Assembly: GCA_016744475.1 (NCBI GenBank)
Contig: JADGEH010000052.1
Location: forward strand, 1 to 33,462
Direction: 5' to 3'
Length of the DNA stretch: 33,462 nt
Origin: Thiotrichales bacterium
Lineage (GTDB): Bacteria; Pseudomonadota; Gammaproteobacteria; Beggiatoales; Beggiatoaceae
The notes under the pieces are model-generated. The model saw nothing but the letters and a program-made list of their open reading frames with translations, was not told where the DNA came from and searched no databases. The position numbers and the translations under genes were made by a program. Positions 7,090 through 16,513 of the stretch are shown one piece after another. Each line of letters starts with the position of its first letter. The first letter of the stretch is position 1.

Positions 7090-10017
7090 CTACTCAGCCA
7101 GTAAAGCCTGTAATTGTTTCTGCACGGCGCTCTCACCATAATGGCTTTCAATGTAGGTTTGACCTTGCTCGGCTAGGGTCTGCCACAGCGTTTCGTTTTG
7201 ATACACCTCACACACGGCTTGCGCAAAAGCTTGCGGTTCATCAGCAATACACGCATTTTCTCTATCGGTTAAGCCCATGCCTTCTGCACCCACGCGGGTG
7301 GTCACCACGGGTAAACCTAAAGACATGGCTTGGCCTAATTTGCCTTTCATGCCTGCACCGTAGCGCAAATAGGAGACAAAAACGCGGCGCTGTGCAAATT
7401 CAGGCTCGACTTCATCGACCCAACCAATCGCTTCAAGATTGGGGCTAAGCCGCGCCCATTCGCGCATTTTTTCGCTTAAATGGCTGCCTAAAATGTAAAA
7501 CTTCACTTGTGGGAGTTGCTGCAAAATATACGGCAAGACTTGCTCGACAAAGTAGTACACCGCGTCTTCATTCGGCGCATGGTGATAATTGCCGATAAAC
7601 ACTAAGCCGTCGCGTTGTTGATAAGGCGTGGAGGCTAAACTGGGGCGGGTGTGAATATTAGGAATCACCTGGAAGCTGCGCCAAGGCAGGTCTTTTTGCA
7701 GATGCAGACCGTCTTCTTCCGTGACGGTAATGACTTCATCTGCCATGCGGCAATTGTGCAGCTCTTTGCGCTTGGTCAAGATGGCGGCTTGTGCTAATGC
7801 GGCGTTGTTTTCTATGTCCGCTTGGCGTTGTTCACGGATGTAGTGAATGTCTACCGTGTCATACCAGATGCGCGTTTCTGGCGAGAGCAAGCGCACGAAA
7901 GGGATATAGCGATGAGCAATGTCTACGCGCCCAATAAAAGCCACGACAAATGATCGCCAAGCCATCGCTTCAGAGACTGTGTGTGAACCGCTAAATACTT
8001 CAACGCCTATATCTTCCAGTGCTTGTTGATAACGCGGTTCGGTGTCGGCGTTATCCGCCACAAAACTGATGTGATAGCCCAGTTGTACCCACAGTTTGAG
8101 CAAGGTGTAGAGGCGTAAAGAGGCTGAATCTTGATCGTATTCAAGCAAGGTATCGTTGACCACTAACACACTGTTTTTTTGCTCGGGATTTAAGCATTGA
8201 GCGCGAGTCGCCAACGGCGATAAGTGGGTGGGTAACACGCTGTGCCAGCGCGAGGCAAAGCGTTCTGTATCGCTTAAAGGCGGCGTGTGCTGTGGCGTGA
8301 CGGTATTGCGATGATAACGTAAACAAGCTTGATGCAAAGCCTGCCATTGCTGTGCATTAAGCTGTTGAATTAAATCACTGATTTGATAACACAGGCTGTC
8401 GTAATGCGCGATTTGCACCCAGTCAATCTGATGCAAAGCGCTACTGCGTAAAATGATTAAACCACTCTGTGCAGCTTGAATCTGGCGACGATAACCGTGT
8501 TCAGGACAATGTGCTGCTTCGCCTGCGGCGGGAAACAGCAAAGAACCGTCGCGTGCCGGAATGGCGTAGCTCGCCAAAATAGTTTCTGCATCATTGATTT
8601 CCACGGGCAACAGCAATGCCGCTTGCGGCGCTTCGGCAAAGAGGCGTTCAGCCTGCTGCAATAAATCCGCATCGGGCAAGGCAGATAATTGCATATTCCA
8701 CAAGATGACTTCTTGATCTGCCCAAGCTGTTTGTGTCAATACCAATGCGGCTTCCATCCGCTCAACCCAATGCAAGCTGGGACATAAATGCAATATTTGC
8801 ACATCCCCGATATATTCCATCAATTCCGGCGATAAATGACCACATAACCAGACTTGCGCTTGAGTTTGACTGGCTTCCAAGCTATGCGCCAAGCGCAGCA
8901 AAAAGATGTGTAAATTCAGCGCACATTCGCTCACGCCTTCTAAATGCAGTAAAAATAAATGCTGCGGCACATCTGCATGTAAACGCGGAGATAAAGGCAC
9001 ATCCAACAATAATTGTTGCGCCGCATTGGGTAATTCATGCGGCCAATGCCAAAAGTCTTCGGAGCCTTGTTGCGCATGTGTCAACCACGGTGTTTTGCTA
9101 TGACACCACAGCACCAAGGCCGTGTCTGGCGTGGCATCAGGCGCATCCACTTCAATCCAATACACTTGTCCACAAGAATCCGGCAAAGGTTCAAAACGTA
9201 AAGGAAAATATTGGTTATCCAATACCTCTAAACCATCAAAATGCACCACACGCAGCACATCGCCAGGGAGTCCTTCCTGCATGGTGCGAATGATTAAGCG
9301 CAAATGACAAGGATTGGCTCGTAGGCAGGTGCCAAATAATAAATCTAAGCGATAAAAGTTGGCTTCTGCGCAATACACCGTGAAACATAAATGGACATCA
9401 GCGTGATCCAAAAATAAAGGCGTTGAACCCAGCTCTTCCACGGTTTCCATATAAGTGGGCTGAGCATCATCGCCCGCCACAGTCATATAAGTAGGATGCA
9501 AAGCGGAGAGCGAACGCGGTGGCGGGATGATGCTGTTATCGACAGGCACCATCAGACGCGGTGCAAAGCTGTTTCGATACACATTTTGCTGATGAATCAA
9601 GGCTTGATCCGCTTGCTGCCAGTGTTGCTCCACCTGCACTCGGATATTATCCACGGCAGTCGCATGACGACGCACTTGAGGCCAGCGAGAAGCCGCCAAT
9701 CGCTCACGCAAACCATTGAGTTCTGCATTAATGCGCAACCAGTGTTCGTGCAAATGGTATTTATTATTTTCTAAGGTGTCGGGTTGAGTATTAAAGGTCT
9801 CGGCTTGTTGCCGCAACCACTGTAATAAATGTTGATAGTCTTGCTGGCAATCGGCCTCACCTGCCAAAGCATAAGCGATAGGTTGTGCCAGCAATGCTTG
9901 TTCAAATGCGGGTTTATTTAGACCTGAAGCCAATTGTTCAGACAGCGATTCGATTTTTTGGCGCAAGGCATCATTTTCAGCTTGCAGGGTGTCTACATCA
10001 TTGCGGGTCGTGGGCAT
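7090..10017 (-). CDS. Large two-part glycosyltransferase with C-terminal GT-B domain
   Basis: The product is about 975 residues from ATG 10017. I prefer this start to ATG 10023 because a weak GAG element is better spaced from it; neither is strong. The first 100 residues are predicted coiled coil (DTLQAENDALRQKIESL). The middle, to about residue 560, contains a carbohydrate-binding-like or degenerate family 2-type region (VILWNMQLSALPDADLL). From about residue 615 to the end lies a GT-B fold similar to family 4 enzymes: SVLVVNDTLL, VIPNIH, LVFIGNYHHAPNEDAV, FYILGS, IGWV, and the donor-site block YGAGMKGKLGQAMSLGLPVVTT. It probably adds sugars to a surface polysaccharide or protein, but donor and acceptor cannot be read from sequence. 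No membrane segment is seen. Confidence 0.82.
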   Translation of the reverse strand: MPTTRNDVDTLQAENDALRQKIESLSEQLASGLNKPAFEQALLAQPIAYALAGEADCQQDYQHLLQWLRQQAETFNTQPDTLENNKYHLHEHWLRINAELNGLRERLAASRWPQVRRHATAVDNIRVQVEQHWQQADQALIHQQNVYRNSFAPRLMVPVDNSIIPPPRSLSALHPTYMTVAGDDAQPTYMETVEELGSTPLFLDHADVHLCFTVYCAEANFYRLDLLFGTCLRANPCHLRLIIRTMQEGLPGDVLRVVHFDGLEVLDNQYFPLRFEPLPDSCGQVYWIEVDAPDATPDTALVLWCHSKTPWLTHAQQGSEDFWHWPHELPNAAQQLLLDVPLSPRLHADVPQHLFLLHLEGVSECALNLHIFLLRLAHSLEASQTQAQVWLCGHLSPELMEYIGDVQILHLCPSLHWVERMEAALVLTQTAWADQEVILWNMQLSALPDADLLQQAERLFAEAPQAALLLPVEINDAETILASYAIPARDGSLLFPAAGEAAHCPEHGYRRQIQAAQSGLIILRSSALHQIDWVQIAHYDSLCYQISDLIQQLNAQQWQALHQACLRYHRNTVTPQHTPPLSDTERFASRWHSVLPTHLSPLATRAQCLNPEQKNSVLVVNDTLLEYDQDSASLRLYTLLKLWVQLGYHISFVADNADTEPRYQQALEDIGVEVFSGSHTVSEAMAWRSFVVAFIGRVDIAHRYIPFVRLLSPETRIWYDTVDIHYIREQRQADIENNAALAQAAILTKRKELHNCRMADEVITVTEEDGLHLQKDLPWRSFQVIPNIHTRPSLASTPYQQRDGLVFIGNYHHAPNEDAVYYFVEQVLPYILQQLPQVKFYILGSHLSEKMREWARLSPNLEAIGWVDEVEPEFAQRRVFVSYLRYGAGMKGKLGQAMSLGLPVVTTRVGAEGMGLTDRENACIADEPQAFAQAVCEVYQNETLWQTLAEQGQTYIESHYGESAVQKQLQALLAE

Positions 10018-10137
10018 AAGCATTCTCAGCCAGATTGATAGGTGAACCAATGAGCTGAAGGATGTTAGGCAATTGATAAAAAAAAAGATACCCGATGGCG
10101 GCGAATTTTCAGGGATGAGCGATGGGTTTGCCCCCGA

Positions 10138-12015
10138 TTAAGTCAGAGGTTTTTGATTTCTACGACGCAGGTGTTGACCTTGTACAAACACTTCTTTATG
10201 CACTTCTTTTAGAGTTTCAGAGACATCTTTCAAACGGTTCCACAAAATCAAATCCATTCGAGATTTACGTTCTAAATCATGCACCAATGGCAATAATGTG
10301 GCATCAATCATTCCCACTAATTGTTCAATAGTATGGCCTAAAGCATCGGGAATGGTATTGATGACTTCTACTTTAGTGTGCGCTTGTTCTAAAACCTGGC
10401 TGATTTGTTTCAGGCTACTGCTTAAATGATCTTGGGCAGGCTGCGCTACAGGGATGTCTTTTAAAGTGTGCTGAATAGCGCCTAAATGTTGGTTTAAGGT
10501 GTCTAAACTGGGTAACAGCGTTGTGCCTAGATTATCGGCTTTACTGTGAGAGGTTTGTTGACGCGCCCATAAAGTCACACTTTGAGTTAAAACCTTCTGG
10601 ACTTTATCTAAATGGGTGGCAATTAAACTGGTTTGGTTAATGAGTCTTTGCGCGGCACCATCTTCTTCTCCGCCTAAACTTTGGCGGCGCGAAAATTCAG
10701 CTTTAATGGTGTTCCAGCGAGCCTGTTGTTCTGGGGTTAAAATGCCACGTAAATCGGCTAGTTTTAATAGATTTTCTTCTGCACCTTGAGTTAAGGTTTG
10801 TGCCTCACCTTGATAATGGTCACTGATTAAATCATCCAGTTCTTTATCATTCATCACCGAAACAATTTTTTCTGCCAATTTATTCATGTTTCGATAACTG
10901 CCTTGCAATTTAAAAGGCGGCTCAGATCGATAGTGATCCGCTTGTGCAGCAGAAGCAATATATTGTTGATTGACTTTCAAAAGTACATCTTGAACTGTAA
11001 ATAATTTTTGTAACACATTAATGATTTCATTCATGTCTGAACTTGAATATGAATGTGAAAATTCAGAACTGGGCACTTCTTCTCCTTGCGCTAAACGAAT
11101 AAAACGGTAAACATCTTCGGGTTCACGATTGGCTAAGGGGGCTAGAACGGCATTTGAAGTCAGCGAGTTTTCAATATAACTCAGTGCAAAGACTTCTTCT
11201 CTGCCACTTAAAACATCACCCAGATTATAAATATCCGCACGGTTGGCTAACATGTCAGGGATTTTGAAAGCTTCACCGGATTCTGTGTAGGGATTGCCCG
11301 CCATCGCAATACAAAAGCGCTTGCCGCGTAAATCATAGGTTTTAGAGCGCCCGCGCCATACACCTTCAATTTTGCGTTGCCCGTCGGCTAAAGAGATGAA
11401 TTTCTGTAAAAATTCAGGATGGCTATGTTGAATATCATCCAAATATAACAAGACGTTATTGCCCATTTCTAGGGCGAGATTGAGTTTATGCAGTTCTTGT
11501 TTTGAGGTGGCGTTGGGGGCTTCTTCTGGATCGATGGAGACGACATTGTGCCCCAAGGTGGGGCAATTTATTTTCATAAACACCAAGCCTAAACGCTGGG
11601 CTAAATATTCTAGCAAGGTGGTTTTGCCGTAACCGGGCGGAGAAATCAGCAATAACATGCCGAGTAAATCGGTGCGTTTGCTATCGCCTACGGTGCCCAT
11701 TTGTTTGGCTAAGTTATCGCCAATCATGGGCAGATAGACTTGATTGATGAGTTTGTTGCGCACAAAACTGGATAGTGGACGCGGTTTGAATTCTTCTAAT
11801 CTTAATTGTTCACGCTCGCGTTCAATGATCTCTTGACGCAATTGGCGATAAGTTTGATAAGCAGGCACACCTTGTTCTCGGTGTTGTTGCAAACGCGCTA
11901 GAAACTCATCTAATTGCACATCCAGTTGGCGTTTTTCAATACGAGGATGTTGTCCCAGCAAACCTTGAATGGAGACTTCGGTCACGGCTGAATTCACTTG
12001 GCGGCTAAATTTCAT
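10138..12015 (-). CDS. AAA+ ATPase resembling the C-terminal half of large 'DNA repair ATPase' proteins
   Basis: The 625-residue protein starts at an ATG with GGAG upstream. Residues about 118-300 form an AAA+ module: Walker A SPPGYGKTT (125-133, Lys131), Walker B LLYLDD (189-194), sensor-1 type AMAGNPYTESG (Asn241) and an arginine-containing MLANRADIYNLGDVLSG block. Residues 1-80 and about 400-625 are charged, helical and partly coiled coil. The ATPase core resembles the C-terminal part of long proteins annotated as DNA repair ATPase (DUF3686-associated), though that link is from memory of the family. Here the module stands alone without the long N-terminal part. The neighbours 45 bases upstream and 120 bases downstream give no functional clue, and the name should not be read as proof of a repair role. 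Confidence 0.72.
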   Translation of the reverse strand: MKFSRQVNSAVTEVSIQGLLGQHPRIEKRQLDVQLDEFLARLQQHREQGVPAYQTYRQLRQEIIEREREQLRLEEFKPRPLSSFVRNKLINQVYLPMIGDNLAKQMGTVGDSKRTDLLGMLLLISPPGYGKTTLLEYLAQRLGLVFMKINCPTLGHNVVSIDPEEAPNATSKQELHKLNLALEMGNNVLLYLDDIQHSHPEFLQKFISLADGQRKIEGVWRGRSKTYDLRGKRFCIAMAGNPYTESGEAFKIPDMLANRADIYNLGDVLSGREEVFALSYIENSLTSNAVLAPLANREPEDVYRFIRLAQGEEVPSSEFSHSYSSSDMNEIINVLQKLFTVQDVLLKVNQQYIASAAQADHYRSEPPFKLQGSYRNMNKLAEKIVSVMNDKELDDLISDHYQGEAQTLTQGAEENLLKLADLRGILTPEQQARWNTIKAEFSRRQSLGGEEDGAAQRLINQTSLIATHLDKVQKVLTQSVTLWARQQTSHSKADNLGTTLLPSLDTLNQHLGAIQHTLKDIPVAQPAQDHLSSSLKQISQVLEQAHTKVEVINTIPDALGHTIEQLVGMIDATLLPLVHDLERKSRMDLILWNRLKDVSETLKEVHKEVFVQGQHLRRRNQKPLT

Positions 12016-12060
12016 GAGAGGCTCCGGTGCGTTACGTCTGTAAGGTTGAATGACAGCTTC

Positions 12061-12942
12061 TTAGTTTAACTCGCTGAGCAGACGATTGATCATTTGTTGG
12101 GCTTGTCTGGCATAGCCGCCGCCAAATAAGTTGGCGTGGTTGAGAATATGATAGAGGTTGTATAGCGTTTTCCGCACGCTGTAGCCTGTATCTAAAGGCC
12201 ATTGGGATTGATAGGCGGCATAAAAGTCTGAGTCAAAACCGCCAAATAATTCGGTCATGGCAATATCAGCTTCGCGGTCGCCATAGTAAACAGCGGGATC
12301 AAAAATAATCGGCTGCCCATTTTTCTGCACCGCATAATTGCCTGACCATAAATCTCCGTGCAATAAAGCGGGTGATGGCTGGTAATCGGTAAAAAAAGCC
12401 TCCAGTTGTTCTAGCAAGCGTGCGCCTTGAGCGTGTAAAGCGGTGCCAAAACCATTGCGGACGGCGAGTTGTAGCTGAAAGCCTAAACGTTGCTCGCGCA
12501 GAAAATCAACCCAGTGGTGGGTATAAGCGTTGGGTTGGGGTGTGGAACCAATGGTGTTATCGCGGTGCCAACCAAATGGGCTTTGAGTGCTGCGATGCAT
12601 GTGCGCCAATTGCTCTCCAAGCCGAGATGAAGCTTGAGCGCTCGCGCCAGTATGAAAATAATCCATGACTAGAAAGGCTTGATGGTGCGTGCTGCCCCAG
12701 CAAATGGGTTGCGGCACAGCGATGCTGTGAGTGGCTGCCATCGCTTGCAAGCCTTGTGCTTCCGCTGCAAACATGTCTTCTTGAGAAGGGCTGTTGAGCT
12801 TAACAAAATAGCGTTGCCCAGCACCTTCTAATAAGTAGGCTTGGTTAATACAACCACCGCTGATGCTGCGTGATTGTTCGACCACAAAGGGGCGCTGAGT
12901 GTGGGAGCTAATCTGTGTTGCAATGTCTTGCCATGAATTCAT
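12061..12942 (-). CDS. Fructosamine kinase family protein (YniA-like)
   Basis: The 293-residue protein has the length and motifs of the fructosamine/ketosamine-3-kinase family, which phosphorylates sugar adducts on glycated amines so that they fall off. Motifs: the N-terminal nucleotide-loop block SISGGCINQAYLL (residues 26-38), YFVKLN with the ATP-binding Lys48, LVMDYF hinge (91-96), catalytic HGDLWSGN (195-202) and the metal-binding FDPAVYYGDREADIAM segment (Asp215). It should be cytoplasmic. The ribosome-binding site is weak. A terminator-like hairpin separates it from the sensor kinase gene upstream, while the AAA+ gene follows after 45 bases, so it may open the next transcription unit. 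Confidence 0.92.
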   Translation of the reverse strand: MNSWQDIATQISSHTQRPFVVEQSRSISGGCINQAYLLEGAGQRYFVKLNSPSQEDMFAAEAQGLQAMAATHSIAVPQPICWGSTHHQAFLVMDYFHTGASAQASSRLGEQLAHMHRSTQSPFGWHRDNTIGSTPQPNAYTHHWVDFLREQRLGFQLQLAVRNGFGTALHAQGARLLEQLEAFFTDYQPSPALLHGDLWSGNYAVQKNGQPIIFDPAVYYGDREADIAMTELFGGFDSDFYAAYQSQWPLDTGYSVRKTLYNLYHILNHANLFGGGYARQAQQMINRLLSELN

Positions 12943-13023
12943 AAAAGCTCACTTTGTCGTGAGTGCTGAACCCGCTGGTCGGTGCTCAGTGAATGAAACA
13001 TGTCATGGAGTTCAGAAGATGAA

Positions 13024-13054
13024 CTAGAAAAACATCCAGTGGATATTTTTCTAG
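13024..13054 (-). terminator. Terminator-like hairpin after the sensor kinase gene
   Basis: CTAGAAAAACATCC and GGATATTTTTCTAG form a 14-bp stem with one mismatch around a 3-base loop. A run of five T sits inside the 3' arm in either direction. It begins about 22 bases beyond the stop codon at 13077 and probably ends the kinase transcript before the fructosamine kinase gene. Confidence 0.65.
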
Positions 13055-13076
13055 TGATATATGTGGGATAAATTGA

Positions 13077-15284
13077 TTAATCGGTGTAGGTTACATTTTC
13101 TAAGCAGGCACGCAATTCATTGAGCAAGTCTTCTCGATTGTAAGTGCTTTTCTGGAATATTTGTACTACTTGATGATTTAAACGTTCTCGATCTTCTGCC
13201 GTAATGTCTTTGGCTGTGAGCACCACCACTGGAATATGTCGCCATTCTTGATGCTCTCGAATGTGTTTGATTAATTCAAAACCATCCATTTCAGGCATCA
13301 TTAAGTCAGTTAAAATCAAGTCGGGTTTAAGCAGGTCGAGTTGCTCTAATGCCATTTTACCGTTTTCTGCACTTTGTACTTGCCAGCCTGCTTTATGTAA
13401 CAATGAACTTAATAACGAGCGGGTGACATCATCATCTTCTACTAACATGATCCATTGATTGCCTTGCACATCGGGCAAATATTTACTCAAGGTGCTGTAT
13501 AACTGATCACGATCAATGGGTTTGTTCAAATAATCAGCAGCGCCTAAAGAAAAGCCTAGATTACGTTCTTCCACCATGGAAAGAATAATAACGGGGATAT
13601 CAGACAGTTCTGGATTATTTTTTAAGGCCGATAAGACCATCCAGCCATCCATGCCCGGCATCATAATATCCAAAGTAATGGCATCGGGTTTGATTTGTTG
13701 TGCCATTTCTAAGCCTTGATCACCACCGTCAGCCGAAGACACTTCGTAACCCAATTTACTAATATAACTTTCTAATAAATCACGCACGATAGGATCATCG
13801 TCAATAATTAAGACTCTGCGTCCGTGGTGAGTGGCTAAACCGATGGAGGTTTGCGCTTCTATTAATGCGGCTTCGAGAGCGGTGACATAAGCGGGCAAGG
13901 TGACAGTGAAGGTGCTGCCTTTATTGGCTTCACTGGTGACGACGACAGAGCCCCCCATCATTTCTGCAAATCGTTTGGTGATGGTGAGTCCTAAACCCGT
14001 ACCGCCATATTTGCGGGTAGTGGAGTTATCCGCTTGTGTAAAGGGCTGGAACAATTTGTCAATTTGTTCTTGACTCATACCAATGCCTTCATCGGACACC
14101 GCAAAACTGACCCAATCAATACCATCTCGTGTTTCACGGGATATGGATAAAGTAATGTGCCCGTTTTCAGTGAATTTAGCGGCATTGCTGAGCAGGTTGA
14201 ATAAAATTTGGCGTACTTTTGTCAAATCGGCATGTAGGTTTCCTAATTCACCGACATGATCTTGCACTAAGGTATTATTTTTCTTAGCGACTAATGGCGT
14301 AATCGTCGCCATCACTTCTTGAATTAAACTCTCTAAGGCAAAGGTTTCGGCGAAGACATCCATTTTTCCGGCTTCAATTTTGGAAATATCCAATACATCA
14401 TTGATTAAGCCTAAAAGGTGTTTACCGGCTCCATGAATTTTCTGTAAATCGGGTCGCAACTCGCCACAACCTAAGTCATCCATGTCTTCCCCTAGCATTT
14501 CGCTGTAGCCGATAATGGCATTTAAAGGGGTGCGTAATTCATGACTCATGTTGGCTAAAAAGGCACTTTTGACGCGGTTAGCTTGTTCAGCTGCTTCTTT
14601 TGCGCGTAATAAGGCTTCTTCTGCATGTTTGCGTTCAGTGATGTCTACCATGATGCCGACCATGCCAGCCATTTGGCCTTCTGCACTATTAAAGGCTGTT
14701 TTATTCACAATAAAATCATGAAATGTGCTGTCTATATAACGCACAAAGGCTTCAAAACTTTGTGGCCCTTGACCGAGTTTTAAGGCTTCATCACTGGCAA
14801 TATCTTTATCGGCAATATGTCGGGCAAATAAATCAGTGACTTTACGTTGGATAATTTGTTCTTCGGATAAACCCAACATATCTTCAAAAGCGTTGTTACA
14901 GCCTAAATAAGCGCCTTCGAGATTTTTGTAAAAAATGGGACTGGAAATACTATCAAGCAGAGCGCGTAGGAAACTCAAATGATTACGCTGTAGGGCTTTT
15001 TCTTCTTCTAACAGACAATTTTTTTCTGCCAGTTGCTGAGTCCGTTCTGCGACTTGTTTTTCCAATCCGTTATGCGCTTCAACCAATTGTTTTTCAAAGG
15101 AATCAGCGTGTTCAGTCATGGTTTCCAGAGAAATCTCTAGATCAACACGCTCTTGCTCTGATTGTTCAAGACGTTCTACAAAGTGCTGTAAACGCTCGCG
15201 CAAGGGTTCAGGCAATTCGACGGCTTGACAAATAGCGTCAATAGTTTGGGTCAACTCTTCATTCTCAAAGGTAGGGTCTGTCAT
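13077..15284 (-). CDS. Hybrid sensor histidine kinase with PAS and two receiver domains
   Basis: The 735-residue protein has no transmembrane segment, so the sensor is cytoplasmic. Order of domains: coiled coil (about 20-105), PAS (about 105-218, ending DITERK), HisKA with H-box [10 protein letters not shown] (phospho-acceptor His248), HATPase with N-box NLLSNAAKF (363-371), G1 SDEGIGM (397-403) and G2 GGTGLGL (427-433), then receiver 1 (about 488-604, Asp539 in [11 protein letters not shown]) and receiver 2 (about 610-730, Asp660 in [12 protein letters not shown], Lys712). There is no Hpt domain or DNA-binding output domain, so an external phosphotransfer protein is expected. No convincing ribosome-binding site precedes the ATG. 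The signal and the target are not evident from neighbours. Confidence 0.93.
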   Translation of the reverse strand: MTDPTFENEELTQTIDAICQAVELPEPLRERLQHFVERLEQSEQERVDLEISLETMTEHADSFEKQLVEAHNGLEKQVAERTQQLAEKNCLLEEEKALQRNHLSFLRALLDSISSPIFYKNLEGAYLGCNNAFEDMLGLSEEQIIQRKVTDLFARHIADKDIASDEALKLGQGPQSFEAFVRYIDSTFHDFIVNKTAFNSAEGQMAGMVGIMVDITERKHAEEALLRAKEAAEQANRVKSAFLANMSHELRTPLNAIIGYSEMLGEDMDDLGCGELRPDLQKIHGAGKHLLGLINDVLDISKIEAGKMDVFAETFALESLIQEVMATITPLVAKKNNTLVQDHVGELGNLHADLTKVRQILFNLLSNAAKFTENGHITLSISRETRDGIDWVSFAVSDEGIGMSQEQIDKLFQPFTQADNSTTRKYGGTGLGLTITKRFAEMMGGSVVVTSEANKGSTFTVTLPAYVTALEAALIEAQTSIGLATHHGRRVLIIDDDPIVRDLLESYISKLGYEVSSADGGDQGLEMAQQIKPDAITLDIMMPGMDGWMVLSALKNNPELSDIPVIILSMVEERNLGFSLGAADYLNKPIDRDQLYSTLSKYLPDVQGNQWIMLVEDDDVTRSLLSSLLHKAGWQVQSAENGKMALEQLDLLKPDLILTDLMMPEMDGFELIKHIREHQEWRHIPVVVLTAKDITAEDRERLNHQVVQIFQKSTYNREDLLNELRACLENVTYTD

Positions 15285-15644
15285 TGCAGGCTGTTTCTGT
15301 TGTGTGTGACGGGGGTGATTTTAAAGTCTTGCTGAGCGAAAATCCATGCCGAGTTTGAGATAAGCTGTTTAAGATGTCATGGGGCGTGTATCGCCTCTTC
15401 TTCGTGTATACATATCAGCAGCTTTTGAGCAGGAAAGCAAGGGTTAAGCCATAATCATTTAAGCGTAGATTTAAGCTTTTTGAGCAGGATATTATAGGTC
15501 TATGATTCTACAAATTCATTTTCTTATTATGCAGAGAAATAGGCGGTATGTGGTCATTGTATAGTAGTCACTAGTCATGATGGCAAAAGATAAGCATACC
15601 CAAGAGTCAGAAAAAATACAAAATCACAGAATAACTACAATATT
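15285..15644. other. Intergenic region upstream of the sensor kinase
   Basis: I see no gene in these 360 bases. They must hold the kinase promoter. A motif AGCTTTT(T)GAGCAGGA occurs twice in the same orientation, at 15420-15434 and 15474-15489, about 55 bases apart. The part next to 15644 is AT-rich and borders the transposase remnant. Confidence 0.5.
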
Positions 15645-16420
15645 TTAAGAACAAGTCCAATAGCTTGCAAACATACTGACAATCTTGAGCTCATTTGATG
15701 CATGGCAAGATGCGCCACCTCATATAAATATCCGTCTTGATAAAGGATGCTTTTCCAGTATGCTTTTAACACACTCAATAGTAAATTCTATTCTACCTGA
15801 CTCATCATCACCAAGAATAAATTCTCCAGTATAACAATTGACTGCACCATACCCTGTTTGCTTCTTGCGAAAGTGTGTTATCAGAACTTCTAAACGTTTT
15901 CTTTTTTACTCTAAGTATCTCCCCATAGTTGATGATATTCATCCTCCATCCATATGATTAAATGGCTATTTTTTACATCATCTTTATTCTCATAAATCAG
16001 TGTTTGGATGTCTTTTTTTAGCATCAATCTGTTCTAGCTGAGCTTTTGGGTCTTTTTATCACTAAAATTCGCTTGATGTAGACAGTTTGTACACGATTTT
16101 TTGGGGGGATATTCAACACTCTATTGAGCTTTTATGTACCCTTTTAATTCGCTGCTGGTTATCGTCTCATTAGAGGGGATATATTTAAGGATAGATTGAC
16201 ACTCTTACTTTGATAGATAACCTCCCGATCCTTTATATTTCAACTTCAATCCTTCTGCACTTTGTTCAAAATAAATAGGCTTCCATTTGTCTATAAAGTG
16301 GATACTGATATCCATTTCTTCTGTAATCTCTGCACGGCTATATCGACGTATAGACATACGAACAGCCATAGCTCTTTTTATTTCTAATAGTTTTCCTGAA
16401 TATGAGAAATAAGAGTGCAT
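15645..16420 (-). pseudogene. Decayed IS630-type transposase
   Basis: The 5' part (16205-16420) still reads as a 71-residue helix-turn-helix domain: LLEIKRAMAVRMSIRR..., then DKWKPIYFEQSAEGLKLKYKG. This is the typical N-terminus of two-part IS630-like transposases. Downstream on the same strand, broken pieces of the DDE domain can be translated in several frames: WMEDEYHQLWGDT near 15920-15960, and KKQTGYGAVNCYTGEF with SILEKHPLSRRIFI-stop-GGASCHAS at about 15690-15880. The latter corresponds to the family's catalytic IWDNASYH region with stop codons inside. At least three stops and frame changes separate the pieces, so no active enzyme is made. I could not define terminal inverted repeats. 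Confidence 0.75.
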
Positions 16421-16497
16421 CTTTCATGAGCATTTCTAAAGTTATCTAGGCTAAATTTTGAATGAAAATTAAATCATTATTATTATACATATAGTAT

Positions 16498-16513
16498 ATA
16501 TATAGCTATATAT
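16498..16513. repeat. AT palindrome at the glycosyltransferase stop
   Basis: ATATATAGCTATATAT is a perfect 16-base palindrome that includes the stop codon of the glycosyltransferase. It may act as a weak terminator or be simple AT-rich sequence. Confidence 0.45.

Noticed and set aside
8733-9293. 186-codon plus-strand frame
   Set aside because: It lies wholly inside the large glycosyltransferase gene on the other strand and has no recognisable domain; it is a shadow frame.
10076-10137. Run of nine A/T after the AAA+ gene as a terminator
   Set aside because: I could not find a convincing stem before the T run on the minus strand.
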